The position numbers and the translations under genes were made by a program. Below are positions 1-11,601 of a stretch of DNA of 64,000 nucleotides, in pieces. Origin of the DNA: Ceratodon purpureus. Its lineage: Eukaryota > Streptophyta > Bryopsida > Pseudoditrichales > Ditrichaceae. Each line of letters starts with the position of its first letter. Positions within the stretch are counted from its first letter, which is position 1. Below the pieces are notes generated by a model that did no database searches, was not told the origin of the DNA, and was given only the letters and a program-made list of their open reading frames with translations. The stretch is taken from assembly GCA_014871385.1 (NCBI GenBank), contig CM026421.1, forward strand, positions 23,240,865 through 23,304,864, in the 5' to 3' direction.

Positions 1-3000
1 ATTCGTGGTCCGAGTGGTAGATCGCCGAAGAAGCAGACGAAGAAACCCATGAAGGCCGAGACAAAAACTGTCCCTGATAGGTTGGCTGTGAGGACTTATG
101 ATATGGTGCTCAGCAGTTCAGATTCCGAGGCAGAGGCAGACAGTGACTTTGAGGCCTCGGACTCGCCCGTGGTGGAGCGAAGACCCCATAGTAGGCCCCC
201 GTTCATCGCCAATCCCGAGACAGCACCGACGCCTGCTGTTGTCCCTATCATCCTCTCACCGCCCCGGCGAGACACATCTGCAGGCGAAGACGACGCCACG
301 GGAGCTGTACCTGATACGTTTGTCGTTGTTCCTCGGGCAGGACTCCCTCCTCGACAGCGAGACAAATAAGGACGAGATATTTCTGTGAGGGCTTATAAGC
401 CGGTGAAGGAACTCGAGGACAGGGAGTTTAACTCTCGGAAAAAAAAACGCAAGACAACCCCGGCACAGAAGGTCCCAGCGGCAAAGAGCGAGACAAACAC
501 GACGGCAACGAAGCGACCGAAACCATCGGACGAGAAACCGCCATCCCCAATCCGGGACAAGACAGCCGGATACGCCTCGGATACGTCTCGGATACGTCCC
601 GGATACGGCTCTAATACGCCCGTCTCCACTCCCACTGTCCACACAGAGGATACTGGAGCGGAGGCTATGGTGGTCGACGAGGCCCCGATGGAGGTTCCCC
701 TGAGCACAATGTCCGCCTTAATGCGAGACAAGGAGAAGGTTGTGGAGGAGGCTCAAGAGGCAGCGGAGTCCCTGTTCACACTAGATCCAATTCGCCAGCC
801 CGAGACACGCTTGGGACACACGGGCCTCACCATCCTAATGGATTACGGACTTTTTGGGGAGGAGAGGGAGTTCCACACGTGGGACAGGGGAACTCTTCGG
901 ACCAGACTGGGGGAGTTTTTGAAGAAGGAGGGGCTCGAGACAATCATCTCGCTTACCTACTTCCAATTCCAGAAGTTGAATCGAAAGGTACGGCATCTCC
1001 TCCCTGGAGTTCTCAACTTATTTATTTTATAATAACTTGTATTTGTCGTTAATATGTTGCGATATTTTAATTCTTTTTCGTCTATCTTTCATACTTGTCT
1101 CGCACTTCAATCTGTGCCTCAAGGTTGCTAACGGGGGAGGACTGCCGTACTCTCTGAATTGCAGAATTCTCTATACTCCGAGAGAGATAGCGGTCTAGCG
1201 GCAGATCTTTCTGAAGTGTTGGACACCGGGGAAATGTCCGAGACAGAGATGGACCGTCTCGCGAACGCCTCCATGGACTACTACGTCAATGTCCACGACT
1301 CGAAGAAACACGAGGAGGCCGTAGATGCCCAGCGCCTTCATAACGCCAGTCTGAAGGAGAAATTCATCGCAGACAGGGTTGCAGCGTGGGAGGAGTCCAA
1401 GGCTGGGGAGTTGGAGGAAGTGTCATGGGGTTGGAATCCTCTGTACCACATATGCGCGAAGAACCCCGCTGTCTCGGAGAGGCTACCTCCCATGCCCTGG
1501 AAGCACAACGAAACGGAGGCGCGAGACGTGGTCAAGGCACTCGGTACGAGACGGACGCTGCCAATCGGAGCAGGCCTGGAGCCAAAGATCATTCGCGTTT
1601 TCCTCCTCGTCCACAATATTTGGTACAGGTCAGTAGAGTGTACTTGTTTATTTTTATTTTTTCGTCCTGAGGTACCTTATTCAATTCAAACTAATTTTGA
1701 AAAAAAAAAAACGGCACGGGCCCCTCATATTCTCCTCGTGCTCTGGTATACCAGCTCAGCGGACCCACTGCAAGGAGCACTGGACAAAAGTGTCCAGGAG
1801 AAGTTGTCTTTGCCTGGAGCTCTAGACACAGCGAGGTGTCTCGTTCAGGCCGCTGGGAGTACACTATTTGCTGCTGATCCAGTCGCGGAGACGGCGGACG
1901 CCATTACAGCAGCATGCATGTCCCTCCAGGGCGGTGTCTTGGATGCCCTGCAGGCGTGGCTCCTGACAGTCCAGGCTCGGGCACTGGAAGACTTTGCAGC
2001 TTCCGAGACGGAGTCCTTCATGACGGCGTGGCAGTTGACGGCGCCCGTCTCGGAAGAGGTATTCCTAGAGTGCTTGAATATTTTGCGACGAGCATTAAGT
2101 CGACGGGAGGACCTAGATCTCCGTTGGATCCCTCTCGCGGATGGTAAGTTCATATCCGACACAGAGGCCATGTTCTGATGTCTTGTAGTAAGAATGTCTC
2201 GGAAACAGTTCAGTCGTTCCGAAGCTAACGGCGTGGACCCTGTTTGCAGAGCCGGCCTGGGCCTCTGGTTTGCGCAGTACGTTGTCAGTGCGCACTTTCT
2301 TGAATGGTGTCGCTCAAGACCGGTGGTCCGCTGCCGAGACGGCTGTTGACGGGGTTTCGCGAGACAGGTTGGTGTACGGCCACTTGAACGTTCATGGTCA
2401 CCAAATACCTGTCGACGAACCTGCACAAGAGTCGGAAGGGACCGTGACAGCGAGCCCTTCATCCCCATACCACAACAAAATGAATGAGGTTGTTGACCTG
2501 GCCTCCGTGGATTCGCCTCGCCGGTACGAGAGCCCGCAAAAGGAGACTGCCTCATTCGAGACAGTGGCAGCCGCAAAACCCAGAGGTGAGTGTCCCGGAA
2601 CATGGACCCAAGAATTGCGAGACGGGTTCAGTTCCCTGCCATTGGGCGATGGCATTCCCTCTGCATCCCAGATGGACTGTTTCGGATTCTCGCAATTACT
2701 TTCTTGCACACCAACTCATCATACAGTGTCCAGAGAGACATTAATTAACAGGGGTTGCAATATTGTGTCTTTACTAGACGCAGTGGCGGCGTCCAAGACA
2801 GTGGTCGAGGAGGACAAGGAGCCAGAGTCAGACGAGGGACAGTCCTCTGGAATTGGGTCACGAGAGGAAGGACTCAAGATTTGGGACCTCGACTTTGGCG
2901 CACCAATACCGCCGAGTAAATTGAAACCGGGGAGCCACTGGATTTTTAAATTCATGGACCCTGCCACGCCTGTTCCGAACACATTGGAGCCCCCGAAGGA

Positions 3001-4424
3001 TTTCAAGACGGAGCTTGTCTCGGAGGGAGTACAGATGGATTGGAAGGCAGTGCTTGGCGTATTGATGATTCCATTCCACGTTGGCTGCTTCAAGTAAGTT
3101 CTTAAGTCCGTGAATGGCATGTTTTATTAGTCATGGTATGTTTAGGCTCGTTGCACGTCCATGTTTTTTATTCTTGAAAATGTTTCGCGGTGTCCCGAGA
3201 TCATGTTCCTATAGCGCTGTCCAGGTCGTACCCTGTCTCGGATCTAACATGATCACTGTCTCGTATTTCAGGCAAAGGCATGTGGACGAGATGGAATACG
3301 GGGATTACATCATCTACTTTGGTAACGACCCACGGATTGCCGTGAAGATCCCTGTCCTGGTCCAAGAGTGGGAGTGCGTACTGAGACCACAGGCGTGCAT
3401 GATTGGGCCATTCGTGGACCTCCTCCTTCGGCACTTGGTTTTGAGATCGCCGGACAACGTCGCGAGACAGTATGTGGTGGCAGAATCCAACATCAATACT
3501 GTCTTGGCTGCGCACATCCTGGAGTGCAACGGGGACTGGGAATGGCTGGGGAGTTTCGGAATCCGGTGGCTCTCAGGTTGCAATGGCCGGGAGAACACGT
3601 TGGTGATCCCTTATTGCGATAAGGATCACTGGACCCTGTTTGTTGTGGAGCAAGACACGACATATCACCTTGGATCGCTCCTCCACATACACGACACGGA
3701 GGCTCGAGACAACTTCGTCACGTTGGTGCACATCGAGTGGGCAAGCTCCAGGGGAATTGTTCCGGGATCGCAGGACTGGTGGAAGGTAGTGTCTCGCGGA
3801 TGTGTCTCGCTCAAGGCTCCGAAGCAGAAGGAGTCATGGGAGTGCGGTTACGCGATGAGTTTCCAGTTCTGGCAGTACATGGTCACTCGTGGATATGCTT
3901 GTCGTTTCCCGAAGCCTGCGGAGAAAATGAAGAAGAAGCGGTGGTTGAAATGGACTGGGCAGCAAATGCAGTTGTGGTTCATTGAGCAGCTGTACATCGA
4001 GACAGCCCGTGGGGACGACAGATTACCAAGACCGAGGATCTGCAGGACTAGTTTGCAGGACTTGCCTAACCTGATGGAGGTGGATATCGTTGTCCTGGAC
4101 TACGTCACAGTTAAAGGCGGGGTCCAAGTGTTCGGTATTTCGCCTGCGATGTCTCGGACCGGGTATACCGTGGATGCGTTCCACATCCGTGAACCACGAG
4201 CACCAAGTTCTGAGGAGGAGGAAGACACAAAGACGAGGCTCGGAAGCGCCACCAAGTCCAGGAAGTCTAAGCGTGAGAAATTCGAGAAGATGATGCACTC
4301 TCCTTCAGGCTCGGCGAGACGACGGCTGCAGACTGCGTTTTTCTTTTGGGGCGAGACAGGCAGGAGACTTGTACAGGACTGCTCAGTACATAGTACCAGT
4401 TTTGGGGATGGGAGCGAGACGTAG
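1..4424 (+). CDS. MULE-borne Ulp1-like (C48) cysteine protease gene, 5' partial
   Basis: Multi-exon gene, open at the left window edge. Exons by eye: 1 to about 986, 1163-1627, about 1757-2142, about 2251-3092, about 3272-4424, all joined by GT..AG introns that keep frame. The first exon encodes a charged, low-complexity region with a KKKRK-type nuclear signal near 440. The last exon carries the Ulp1 fold: His in KDHWTLFVV (codon 3627-3629), a likely catalytic Asp in HIHDTEAR (3693-3695), and Gln and Cys in APKQKESWECGYAM (Cys codon 3843-3845). Ulp1/SENP proteases remove SUMO; TE-borne copies are of unknown function. A TAA at 367-369 interrupts the first exon in frame, so either the gene is damaged or translation starts downstream. 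It faces the transposase gene tail to tail. Confidence 0.7.
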
Positions 4425-5359
4425 AGTTGTAGAGATGTAGTGCAGAGTTGAAGGACACAATGACAGTGTATAGATGAATGGTATAGTCCGAGACAGTCCA
4501 AGGAAGGGGAGTGACTGTCTCGCCTCTCGTTTGTAGTGGACTCGCTGTGAGTAGTTGAGAGCTCAGTGTCTCGTATGTGGGATGCTTGGCTCCCAGGAGT
4601 CGGAGAGGAAAGAAGAAATTTTTTTGTACAAAATTTTCCACGGGAAACCGTGTGACGTATAATTAGAAAACGGAAGATTCTTTTACATACGATACTTGTC
4701 TACATTGCGCATGAAAGAGTATCGATAATTCCTAAACTTCTATCCGAGACAGAACTTCAAAAAATTCGCTACAACACAATCTAGAGCTACAGTTTACCGA
4801 ATGCTGATGGTCCTAACATCCTCCTTGACCTAGTGGGGTTCCAGGGGGTGAGACACATGCCAACGTACGTAAGGGACTCGTAGTCGACCCCGTCTCGTCT
4901 CGAGACAGTTGGTGTTCGGGACTGCCCGCCAAGGTATTGTCTCGGTTTACGGTACACGTCCACCTGATTCCGTTTCGCACAGCTCATTCTCCGAGACGAT
5001 AATGCTATATCATATGATGCCTCCAAAAACAATTGCTCCAGTACCTCTAAAGCGTCGGCCTCCAATTCCTGGAGATCACAGCAGTCTGTGGCACCCGAGA
5101 CAAGCCCCTCTGGATGAACTCCCGGGACCGGGTCTTCCCTCCCATTGAAGAAGTTAACGTTCATGGACTCCATTCTGCGAACCCAAATTGTACGCCAAAC
5201 GCGAACTACAAAAACTGGTACCCCGTGATTATGAATCCCACTCAACACCAGCAGAAATAAAAGAAAGTACGAGTGGTGGCGGGTATACTTATAGGTAGAG
5301 ATCCCGCTGTCTCGATCCGAGACACATCAACTATAGAAATCCGAGACAGGGACGTGGGG
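4425..5359. other. Convergent intergenic region inside the MULE
   Basis: This is the 3' space between the Ulp1 gene and the transposase gene, rich in CGAGAC/GTCTCG (three copies overlap in 4890-4904). A minus-strand open frame at 4787-5248 (153 codons) has no recognisable domain; it could be a 3' exon of the transposase transcript or chance. No terminator-like element is identifiable in a plant context. Confidence 0.4.
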
Positions 5360-8300
5360 TCACTCCTGCGTGGATCTGGGCGGACGTCCGACGCGTCCCC
5401 CGTCGAGGAAATCCCTATTCCGTTTCAGCGAGTTCGGCTTGTTCGGGTCATTCCTCTCAAATCTTGGGGCGTCTGGCTCCGTTGGATGAAGGAGACCGGC
5501 TAGAATCCTCGTTTCCATGGCAGCGTGTCTTGTATTCATCTCTGCCGATTCCGCCGCCAAGTGCTTCTGAATGACATAGTGTCTCGCAGCTCGTTCCGTG
5601 ATTTCTCTTCCCGTTTGGTCTATGATGCGCTTCATTCTTGCCACCTCGTCTTCTTGTCTCGGTGGAGGGTCGACCGTGGGCACTTCCTGTGTCTCGCTGT
5701 TGGCATTCCAGTCTTCGGGCACATCCTGCGACGGTCCGGTTTCAGTCTCGCTTGGAATTCCCGGTCTCGGGGGATTTAGGAGAGCCGAGACACCGCCTAG
5801 CTTGGTACCGTACAGTGTCCCGCAGACCTTCACAATCGTCCCGTCGGCAAGGTCAGGCCTCATTACCCGAAGAACCTTCAGCTGATGTTTGCAAAGATTT
5901 CCTTTCTGGGCCCATACACATTTGCAAACAGCCCACTCGGTATCGGGGTTGTACACGGCGTATCTAATGTGGGCTCGCTTGGACGACGTGACTATGGCGG
6001 GGTCACCGGGTCGAGACGGCAGCGAGACAGAGGAGTTCGGGATCTTGTTCGCCGATATAATGGAGTTTCTAACGATCTGCTCTGCCTTCTTGTTCGTTAT
6101 GAAGCCATTCTCCTTCATTTACTGGTTGTAGTCCTATTTCGTTACGACGTCGTTTGTGAGCTCGTGAATGAGCCAATCGAGACGCCTTCCATCCAACCGA
6201 CTCTTCTCGGCCTTCAGAGTGGCCTTTGTGTGTCCATGATATGACTCAATCCCTGCGTTAGTGTCTTGACCAGCATGTGGTATGTGCCTGTTCCCTGTCA
6301 CCCACATTTCGGGCTTTATCATCCAGTACTTTTCAATGAACGCCCAGAATGCAGCAGCGCCGGACACCAATGTCTTCAGTCTCGCGAACCTAGCCTTCAC
6401 GTAGTCCAAGACAGACAACCTCAAATCGGGAGACTCCTCGATGTACATGAGCGCTCCCATTTCCCGCAGCGCCCACGCTCTGGTGATTATTCCTTTAATT
6501 TTGGCACAGGCGTTCTTTTGCCAGGCCCGCCTCACATGCCAGAGGCATAAGAATACTTTAATCTTCGGCCATACCAACCTATGAAACGCACGAGACATAT
6601 CAGAGGGACAGAAATGGAGATGCAGTATGCGTGATGGGGAATCACGAGACACTGTGTAGAACGGTATGTCACGAGACAGCTTGCGAGTCGGCAAATCACG
6701 AGACAGTACGCAGAAAGAGATATCAGAATACGTACATTATGGCGTTTATCTCAGCTAATGCATCATCGACAGTGAATGCACTCGGTAGCCACTCTGGCAT
6801 CTTCGAAACTAGCTTCTGCTTGATTGCGGTGAGCCAGGGAGTGATGTCTTTCTCTTTTGCGGATTGCGCGACAATGAAAGCAACCGGGACTCCATTCCGC
6901 CACTTGTCGAACACCATCAGAGTGTATAGGGGATACTGCAAGAGCGAGACAGATGTCAATGTCTCGGAAAACAAAATGAGTACTGAACGAGACAAGGTCG
7001 AAATATATGGGCCTCACCTTCCAATGATTTGTTCCGAACGTAGCGTCCATTGAGACAATACTTTCGTGGCCGTGTTGTAGCATCATCTTGAACTGGAACT
7101 CGTTTTGGATGCCGATGACAAACGGCAAATTCGCAGATGTGAGAGTTCCCGAGACAGTGCCTTTCTTAACGAGACGGTAGAAAAAAACATCGTCCGGGTT
7201 AGCCTCCACCCACATCTTCACGGATTCGGCGTCGTTGTCGTCTCTCTGATACTCTGTTTTCCTCAATTCCTTGGCGATGTTTCGGACATCCCACTCCCGT
7301 AGAAAGTGACATCGTTCAGGCGGAACACCCTGGGCTACGAGACGCATCACCTCGGCACGGTGGGTAGAAAGAATCTTGTTACTGGAAACGCCAGACCGGA
7401 GGCTCAACAGTACCCAATTCCGGAGCTCCGCCGGGATTTGTTTTTCGAAACGACCACGCTCGCCGGGTAGGACGTCGCCGTGGACCACTAGCGATGCAGA
7501 ATTTTCGTGTCTCGGATTATAATATACAATCTCGACCACGTCTTGGAGGTAGTAGAGCTGCTTCACCTGGAATCTGCACACGCATCCTCTTTTGATGCTC
7601 ATTCCACTCGCAGCAGCGCCAATTCTGGGCCTCCCCTTCCCACGCCCGTTGGGAATCAACTTGCCCTTGACGTTGTATTTCGGTTTCTTCGTCTCCATTT
7701 CGGGAGTAATTGTGAGGACCTTGTCGGACAAGTCCTTTGGCCCGTACTGGCACTCGTACCTGTGCCGAAAATACAACACCAAGTTAGCAAACTGTTATCG
7801 ACTGTCTCGGAACCCGTTTTGCGAATGCTGTCTCGTTATCAAAGAACATCGAGACGCGGACATCACGTATATACAGATAGAAGAACATAAAAAACGTTAC
7901 CCAGAAGTATTCGGTTTCGGAAATGAACTAACCAGAAAGTATGAAGGCCAGTATTGTGTCTCGGCTCGTGACCAGGCGGCTTCCCCTTGGGTCGTTTCAA
8001 GAATCTTGTCTTGACATCGGACCTTCGTTTGCTTTCGCCTTCGACGAACTCCTCCACTCTTTCCCACGGAATGTAAGCAACATGATACCTTTTCTCCGAG
8101 ACATCACCCTCGGAGCGCCCGATTCCAAGCCCGGACTCCGGAACGTTCCGTCTACAGTATTCGACAACATCAGGATACGAATTCGGTGAGCGGAAGTCCC
8201 ACTTGATGTCTTTGAACGTGAAGGGACCGCGAGGTGGGAACTGTACCGCGTCTCGGTATCCCTGCAGAATGTGACCGTTCTTCTGCATGTAGATTGTCTC

Positions 8301-8465
8301 CCACGGTCCAATCCAGGAGGTGTCTACCTCCACCTTCACGTCGACAGAATGAGAAGCCACGGTCGCTCCATTGTCTCGCGGAAGATCGTCCTTCAGGATT
8401 CGTCTCGCGGCGTCCTCTTGCAGGGTCTCCATCCCGACCGCACCTCTCGGGATATCACGCGTCAT
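5360..8465 (-). CDS. MULE transposase (MURA-like, SWIM zinc finger), probably disrupted
   Basis: This is a Mutator-family DDE transposase spread over several exons. Clear introns are 6936-7017 and 6579-6735; both rejoin conserved motifs in frame. A further intron lies between about 7973 and 7759, but its exact ends do not resolve. Order along the protein: an N-terminal region, a basic DNA-binding segment with Cys residues (GCVCRFQVKQ), first catalytic Asp in SMDATFGTNHW, second Asp in FTVDDALAEINAI, the CLWHVRRAW block, catalytic Glu in NAGIESYHG, then a SWIM finger CKC-x8-CKH near 5960-5895. Two in-frame stops, TAG at 6134-6136 and TAA at 6119-6121, fall between the Glu block and the SWIM finger. 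Both could be former CAG/CAA codons. The copy is therefore probably inactive unless the stops are bypassed, although the rest of the frame is intact. Confidence 0.75.
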
Positions 8466-9150
8466 GCATCACAACAGATTGCGCTTGTCCCGCAAACAGC
8501 TGCGGTACAAGCCGATGCCACTCCTGTAGACACCTTCGGTCTCGCGTTCACGGGTTCGGCGTCGACACGGCCAAAGAGACGAGCGGTATCGGACGATGCA
8601 TCGCGGGAACATGCAAGACACAGGGAGGGCACCGAAACGGGTCCGCCGTAGACAGACACCGATGCCACTCGTCTGGGCCTGGCGAGACGGCGGGTAACCC
8701 TAGAATTTGAAAACGATAGAGCACTTAGAGACAACAAACTCCCGCCTGGGAATCGCGAGCGGGAAACCAAGACGAGACTTATTCCACGTCTCAGTCCTAC
8801 GAGAGGGAAGCCCCGGAAAGGTAGGAAAATCTCCATGCATGCCCATGGGCCATGGTGCCATGAGGCTGTCTCGCGAGACAGCCCATGCATGGGGTGTCTC
8901 GTCTTTCTGGGTTCCGAGACGAGACAAGGTGGAGGATGCGGACGTGGCAGGGAGGGTTTCGAGACGGGGTCCGACGTGGCATCCCGAGCCCGGGCACGGC
9001 TCGCGAGAGGGGGGGAGCGACGGAAAGAATTCTGGAGCGTAAGAAGGGTCTCGCGCCGTGGGCCATGTCTCGCGGGACCGCCGCGGAAGGGAACAGAAAT
9101 AGCGAACGCCATTAAGACGAGGGCGAGGATTATAGTCAGGGACAAACTTC
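8466..9150. other. Transposase upstream / element terminal region
   Basis: GC-rich stretch upstream of the transposase start with about a dozen CGAGAC/GTCTCG hexamers and nested palindromes (8831-8892). Open frames here on both strands have unusual composition and no domain; I treat them as chance. It is likely to hold the transposase promoter and the element's right terminal region. Confidence 0.4.
8864..8883. repeat. Perfect 20-bp palindrome made of two facing CGAGAC motifs
   Basis: The sequence ggctgtctcgcgagacagcc reads the same on both strands. It consists of GTCTCG and CGAGAC abutting at CGCG. Further self-complementary words, CCATGCATG, CCCATGGG and CCATGG, lie just left of it, and CATGCATG lies just right. 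It sits upstream of the transposase gene, so it may be a dimeric binding site for an element protein. Confidence 0.8.
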
Positions 9151-9421
9151 GGAATCCATGTAATTTAATTTAATTTTTTTAAGTATTTTCATTATCTAGG
9201 AAATATCTGAAGGAGCAGATTTAGCCACTTTTGAGGGGCTATAGTGGTGAAATCTTTTCGTAATATTTTCTGTTTTTTAAGATACAAATGCATGTTAGAA
9301 TAGTCTAGAAGGCAAGCCAAATTTCATAATTTTTTATTACTCTTTATGATTATAGTAAGAATAAAGAGTAATATGCATAAATAACAGTAGAATGCAAACT
9401 AGATTTTATGTATATATATAT
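9151..9421. other. AT-rich spacer, nothing recognisable
   Basis: Very AT-rich DNA immediately after the MULE, ending in a (TA)n tract that abuts the next TIR element. I see no gene or repeat in it. Confidence 0.5.
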
Positions 9422-10351
9422 CCCCTAACTATCCTTAAAACCCAAAATGGGTTTTGGCTATTTCGGGCAGCCTAGATGGGGAGGTAAAAATTAATATTTT
9501 TTTTCAAGATTTTTACTGGGATCTCCCTTTACTGTAAGGTCTATGTAGTAAAAATTTTGAAGCCAAATTCCAATTTTAGAACCTTCATCTAGAAATTTTA
9601 GGTTTCAAGTCCAAAACGGGCAGTCTAAAATTAAGTCTTTTAAAAAAAAAAAAAAATTGAAATATTTTCATAACCTAATCACTAATCAAGTTCCATAGTG
9701 ACCCAAGTCAAAAAGTTTACCAATTTTACAAGGGCAGCCTCCAAAACTTACAAAGACAAGCTTCAAAGTTTTTAGTAATTTTTGAATTTTTTCTTTAGAA
9801 ATTTGTCAAAATTCGAGATTTTTGAATTTTTTTAAAATATTTTTTTCTTAAAATCACAAATTTATAAAGGTACCTACTCACCGTTCACTTTTTCTTTAGC
9901 TCACAAATTGTTTTTGTAATGCATGTTTTACTATTTTATCAATTTTATACCTTCTTATAGAAAATAATTTTTATGAAGGTCTAAAAAGCGTTTTTTTGGC
10001 CTAAAATTTTGCATGAGCATACCTAACTTAGTAAGCTACATGGAAAAAAATGTGACCAAAATGTTTGAAGTAATTAGCATCAAGTCTCCCTTTGGCCCAT
10101 TTGCACTGTGCCTCTCGGCCAAGGCCGAAAAAAATATTTGCTAAAACTTTGAACACTACGATCTCCCTAATGAAAAACATCCAACGGTTGAAATTTGGAT
10201 CAGTTCTTCTAAGTAGGGTTAGGTACAAGATCTTATGGTTGAAATTCCAAAAAAGGTTAAAAAGTTTGTTTCATATCCTCGGGAGGGCATAGTGGTAAAA
10301 AATCGCAGTTTTGAGGATTCAAGCTCTCTAAAACACAAGGAAATTTAGGGG
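9422..10351 (-). mobile_element. Non-autonomous TIR element, CCCCTAAA family, copy E
   Basis: Starts CCCCTAACTATCC and ends AAATTTAGGGG, 930 bp, with no coding capacity. Its first 250 bp match, in reverse complement, the right end of the element at 35113-36049. Shared words include the block around 'gggcagcctagatgggg' and 'ttttaggtttcaagtccaaa'. The flanks are ATAT on both sides rather than the TTAA seen for the other copies, so either the target duplication has mutated or it used a variant site. It is one of five copies in the window. Confidence 0.6.
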
Positions 10352-11601
10352 ATATATGAACAGAAACACTCCTTGACAAGATTCCGGCATGCATCTTCAG
10401 ACTTAGCAAAAGGGTATAAGCACACTAAGGTATACCAAAAATGTTGTCACACACTGCAGTTTCAGAAGATTCATGCATTCAATTCATTGTAGAGTTTGAA
10501 ATACTATCTCTTTGAGGGATAGTATGGAAAAATATAGTTGTATATATGGATGAGCAACAATTTGTCTAGTTTCTATTAATAATATCATCATGGTTTGGTT
10601 GTAGTGAGTATGTTTATATACCAAGGCTGTGACAGACAGAGTATATATATTTTTTTAATATACTTTCATTTTGTGGGTTTTAGGTTATAGATTTTGATTA
10701 CCCCTTCGTGATAAGTGTAATATATGTTTATGAAGCATATTGTGTGAAAAAATCCCTACAATTGCAATCCACTCAACCGTTGATAAAGAGAATGGGGTTA
10801 TTTTTGTAAGTGATACAAATGTAAGGGAAAAGAACTTTTTAACGAATTTTCATTTATGCCCATACAGAACACACATAATAGTACATGGGCTTCCTACATC
10901 TTCATGCAACAAAAGCTTTTTCCTTTAAGATATCGTAACTTTGCCGAAAAAATGTACTTAACATGTACTCAAAATATACTTTTTTTTTTTTTTTTGCCCA
11001 ATTTGTACTCACCTTAGCTTGCTTTTACCCAAAAAAGTAGGATGATTCTGGAATTTTGGATGGCTCACGTAACATTCCAATGATTCACAAACGACAAAAA
11101 AATAAAATAATAATACTAATTTTTTTTTTAAAATTATATATATATATATATCAAATCAAGATTCTAGTGAAACAGTGCTCGTGCAAAGAAACACCACATG
11201 AATATGTAGGAACCTCGAAATGTCCCGGAACCGATGCACTCACAATATCACAATTCAAGGAGCCAAAATTTTGTGTGCACGCAACCTGTACGTTGTTGCG
11301 GTTTGTAGTCAGAATTTTATGCCGTCAATACGACATCATTATAGCTAGGTCATGACTGCATCTGCTTGTTCATTGCTATCAATGTTAACATAATCTCTTA
11401 TTTTGTATACTGGAATTGATTGCATGCAATTCTAGAGCAATTGTAGTATAGAAGCAAGTGTAATTGATTTGGATTGGTACCATCATATATTGGGGGATAT
11501 TTTATTTGTATGTTAATCTCTAAAGAATTAAGACTGTTTTTTCATCAAAACTATCGTTTAATACGTCTTACTAGAGCAAGTGTGTATTGGATTGGCTTTA
11601 A
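10352..11601. other. AT-rich intergenic DNA
   Basis: No gene is supported. It contains homopolymer T runs and a (TA)n tract near 11139-11153. Open frames up to about 100 codons have no recognisable features. Confidence 0.5.

Larger units (their letters stand above)
1..9150. mobile_element. Mutator-like element with Ulp1 gene, dense CGAGAC motifs
   Basis: This block is a Mutator-like DNA transposon cut by the left edge of the window. It holds two convergent multi-exon genes: an Ulp1-domain gene on the plus strand (1-4424) and a SWIM-finger MULE transposase on the minus strand (about 5360-8465). The pairing of a MULE transposase with an Ulp1-like protease is known from plant Kaonashi-type MULEs. 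The right limit is set by composition: the hexamer CGAGAC/GTCTCG occurs about 85-90 times up to position 9072 and then almost vanishes, and GC content drops sharply near 9150. I see no clear terminal inverted repeat at 9150, and the left end lies outside the window, so the boundary is approximate. Confidence 0.75.

Noticed and set aside
2270-3120. Minus-strand ORFs at 1845-2603 and 2719-3120
   Set aside because: Antisense shadows of the Ulp1 gene exons, which have continuous splice-compatible frames.
8462-9145. 227-codon minus-strand ORF upstream of the transposase
   Set aside because: Low-complexity Arg/Ser/Pro composition driven by the CGAGAC motif and GC content; no domain.
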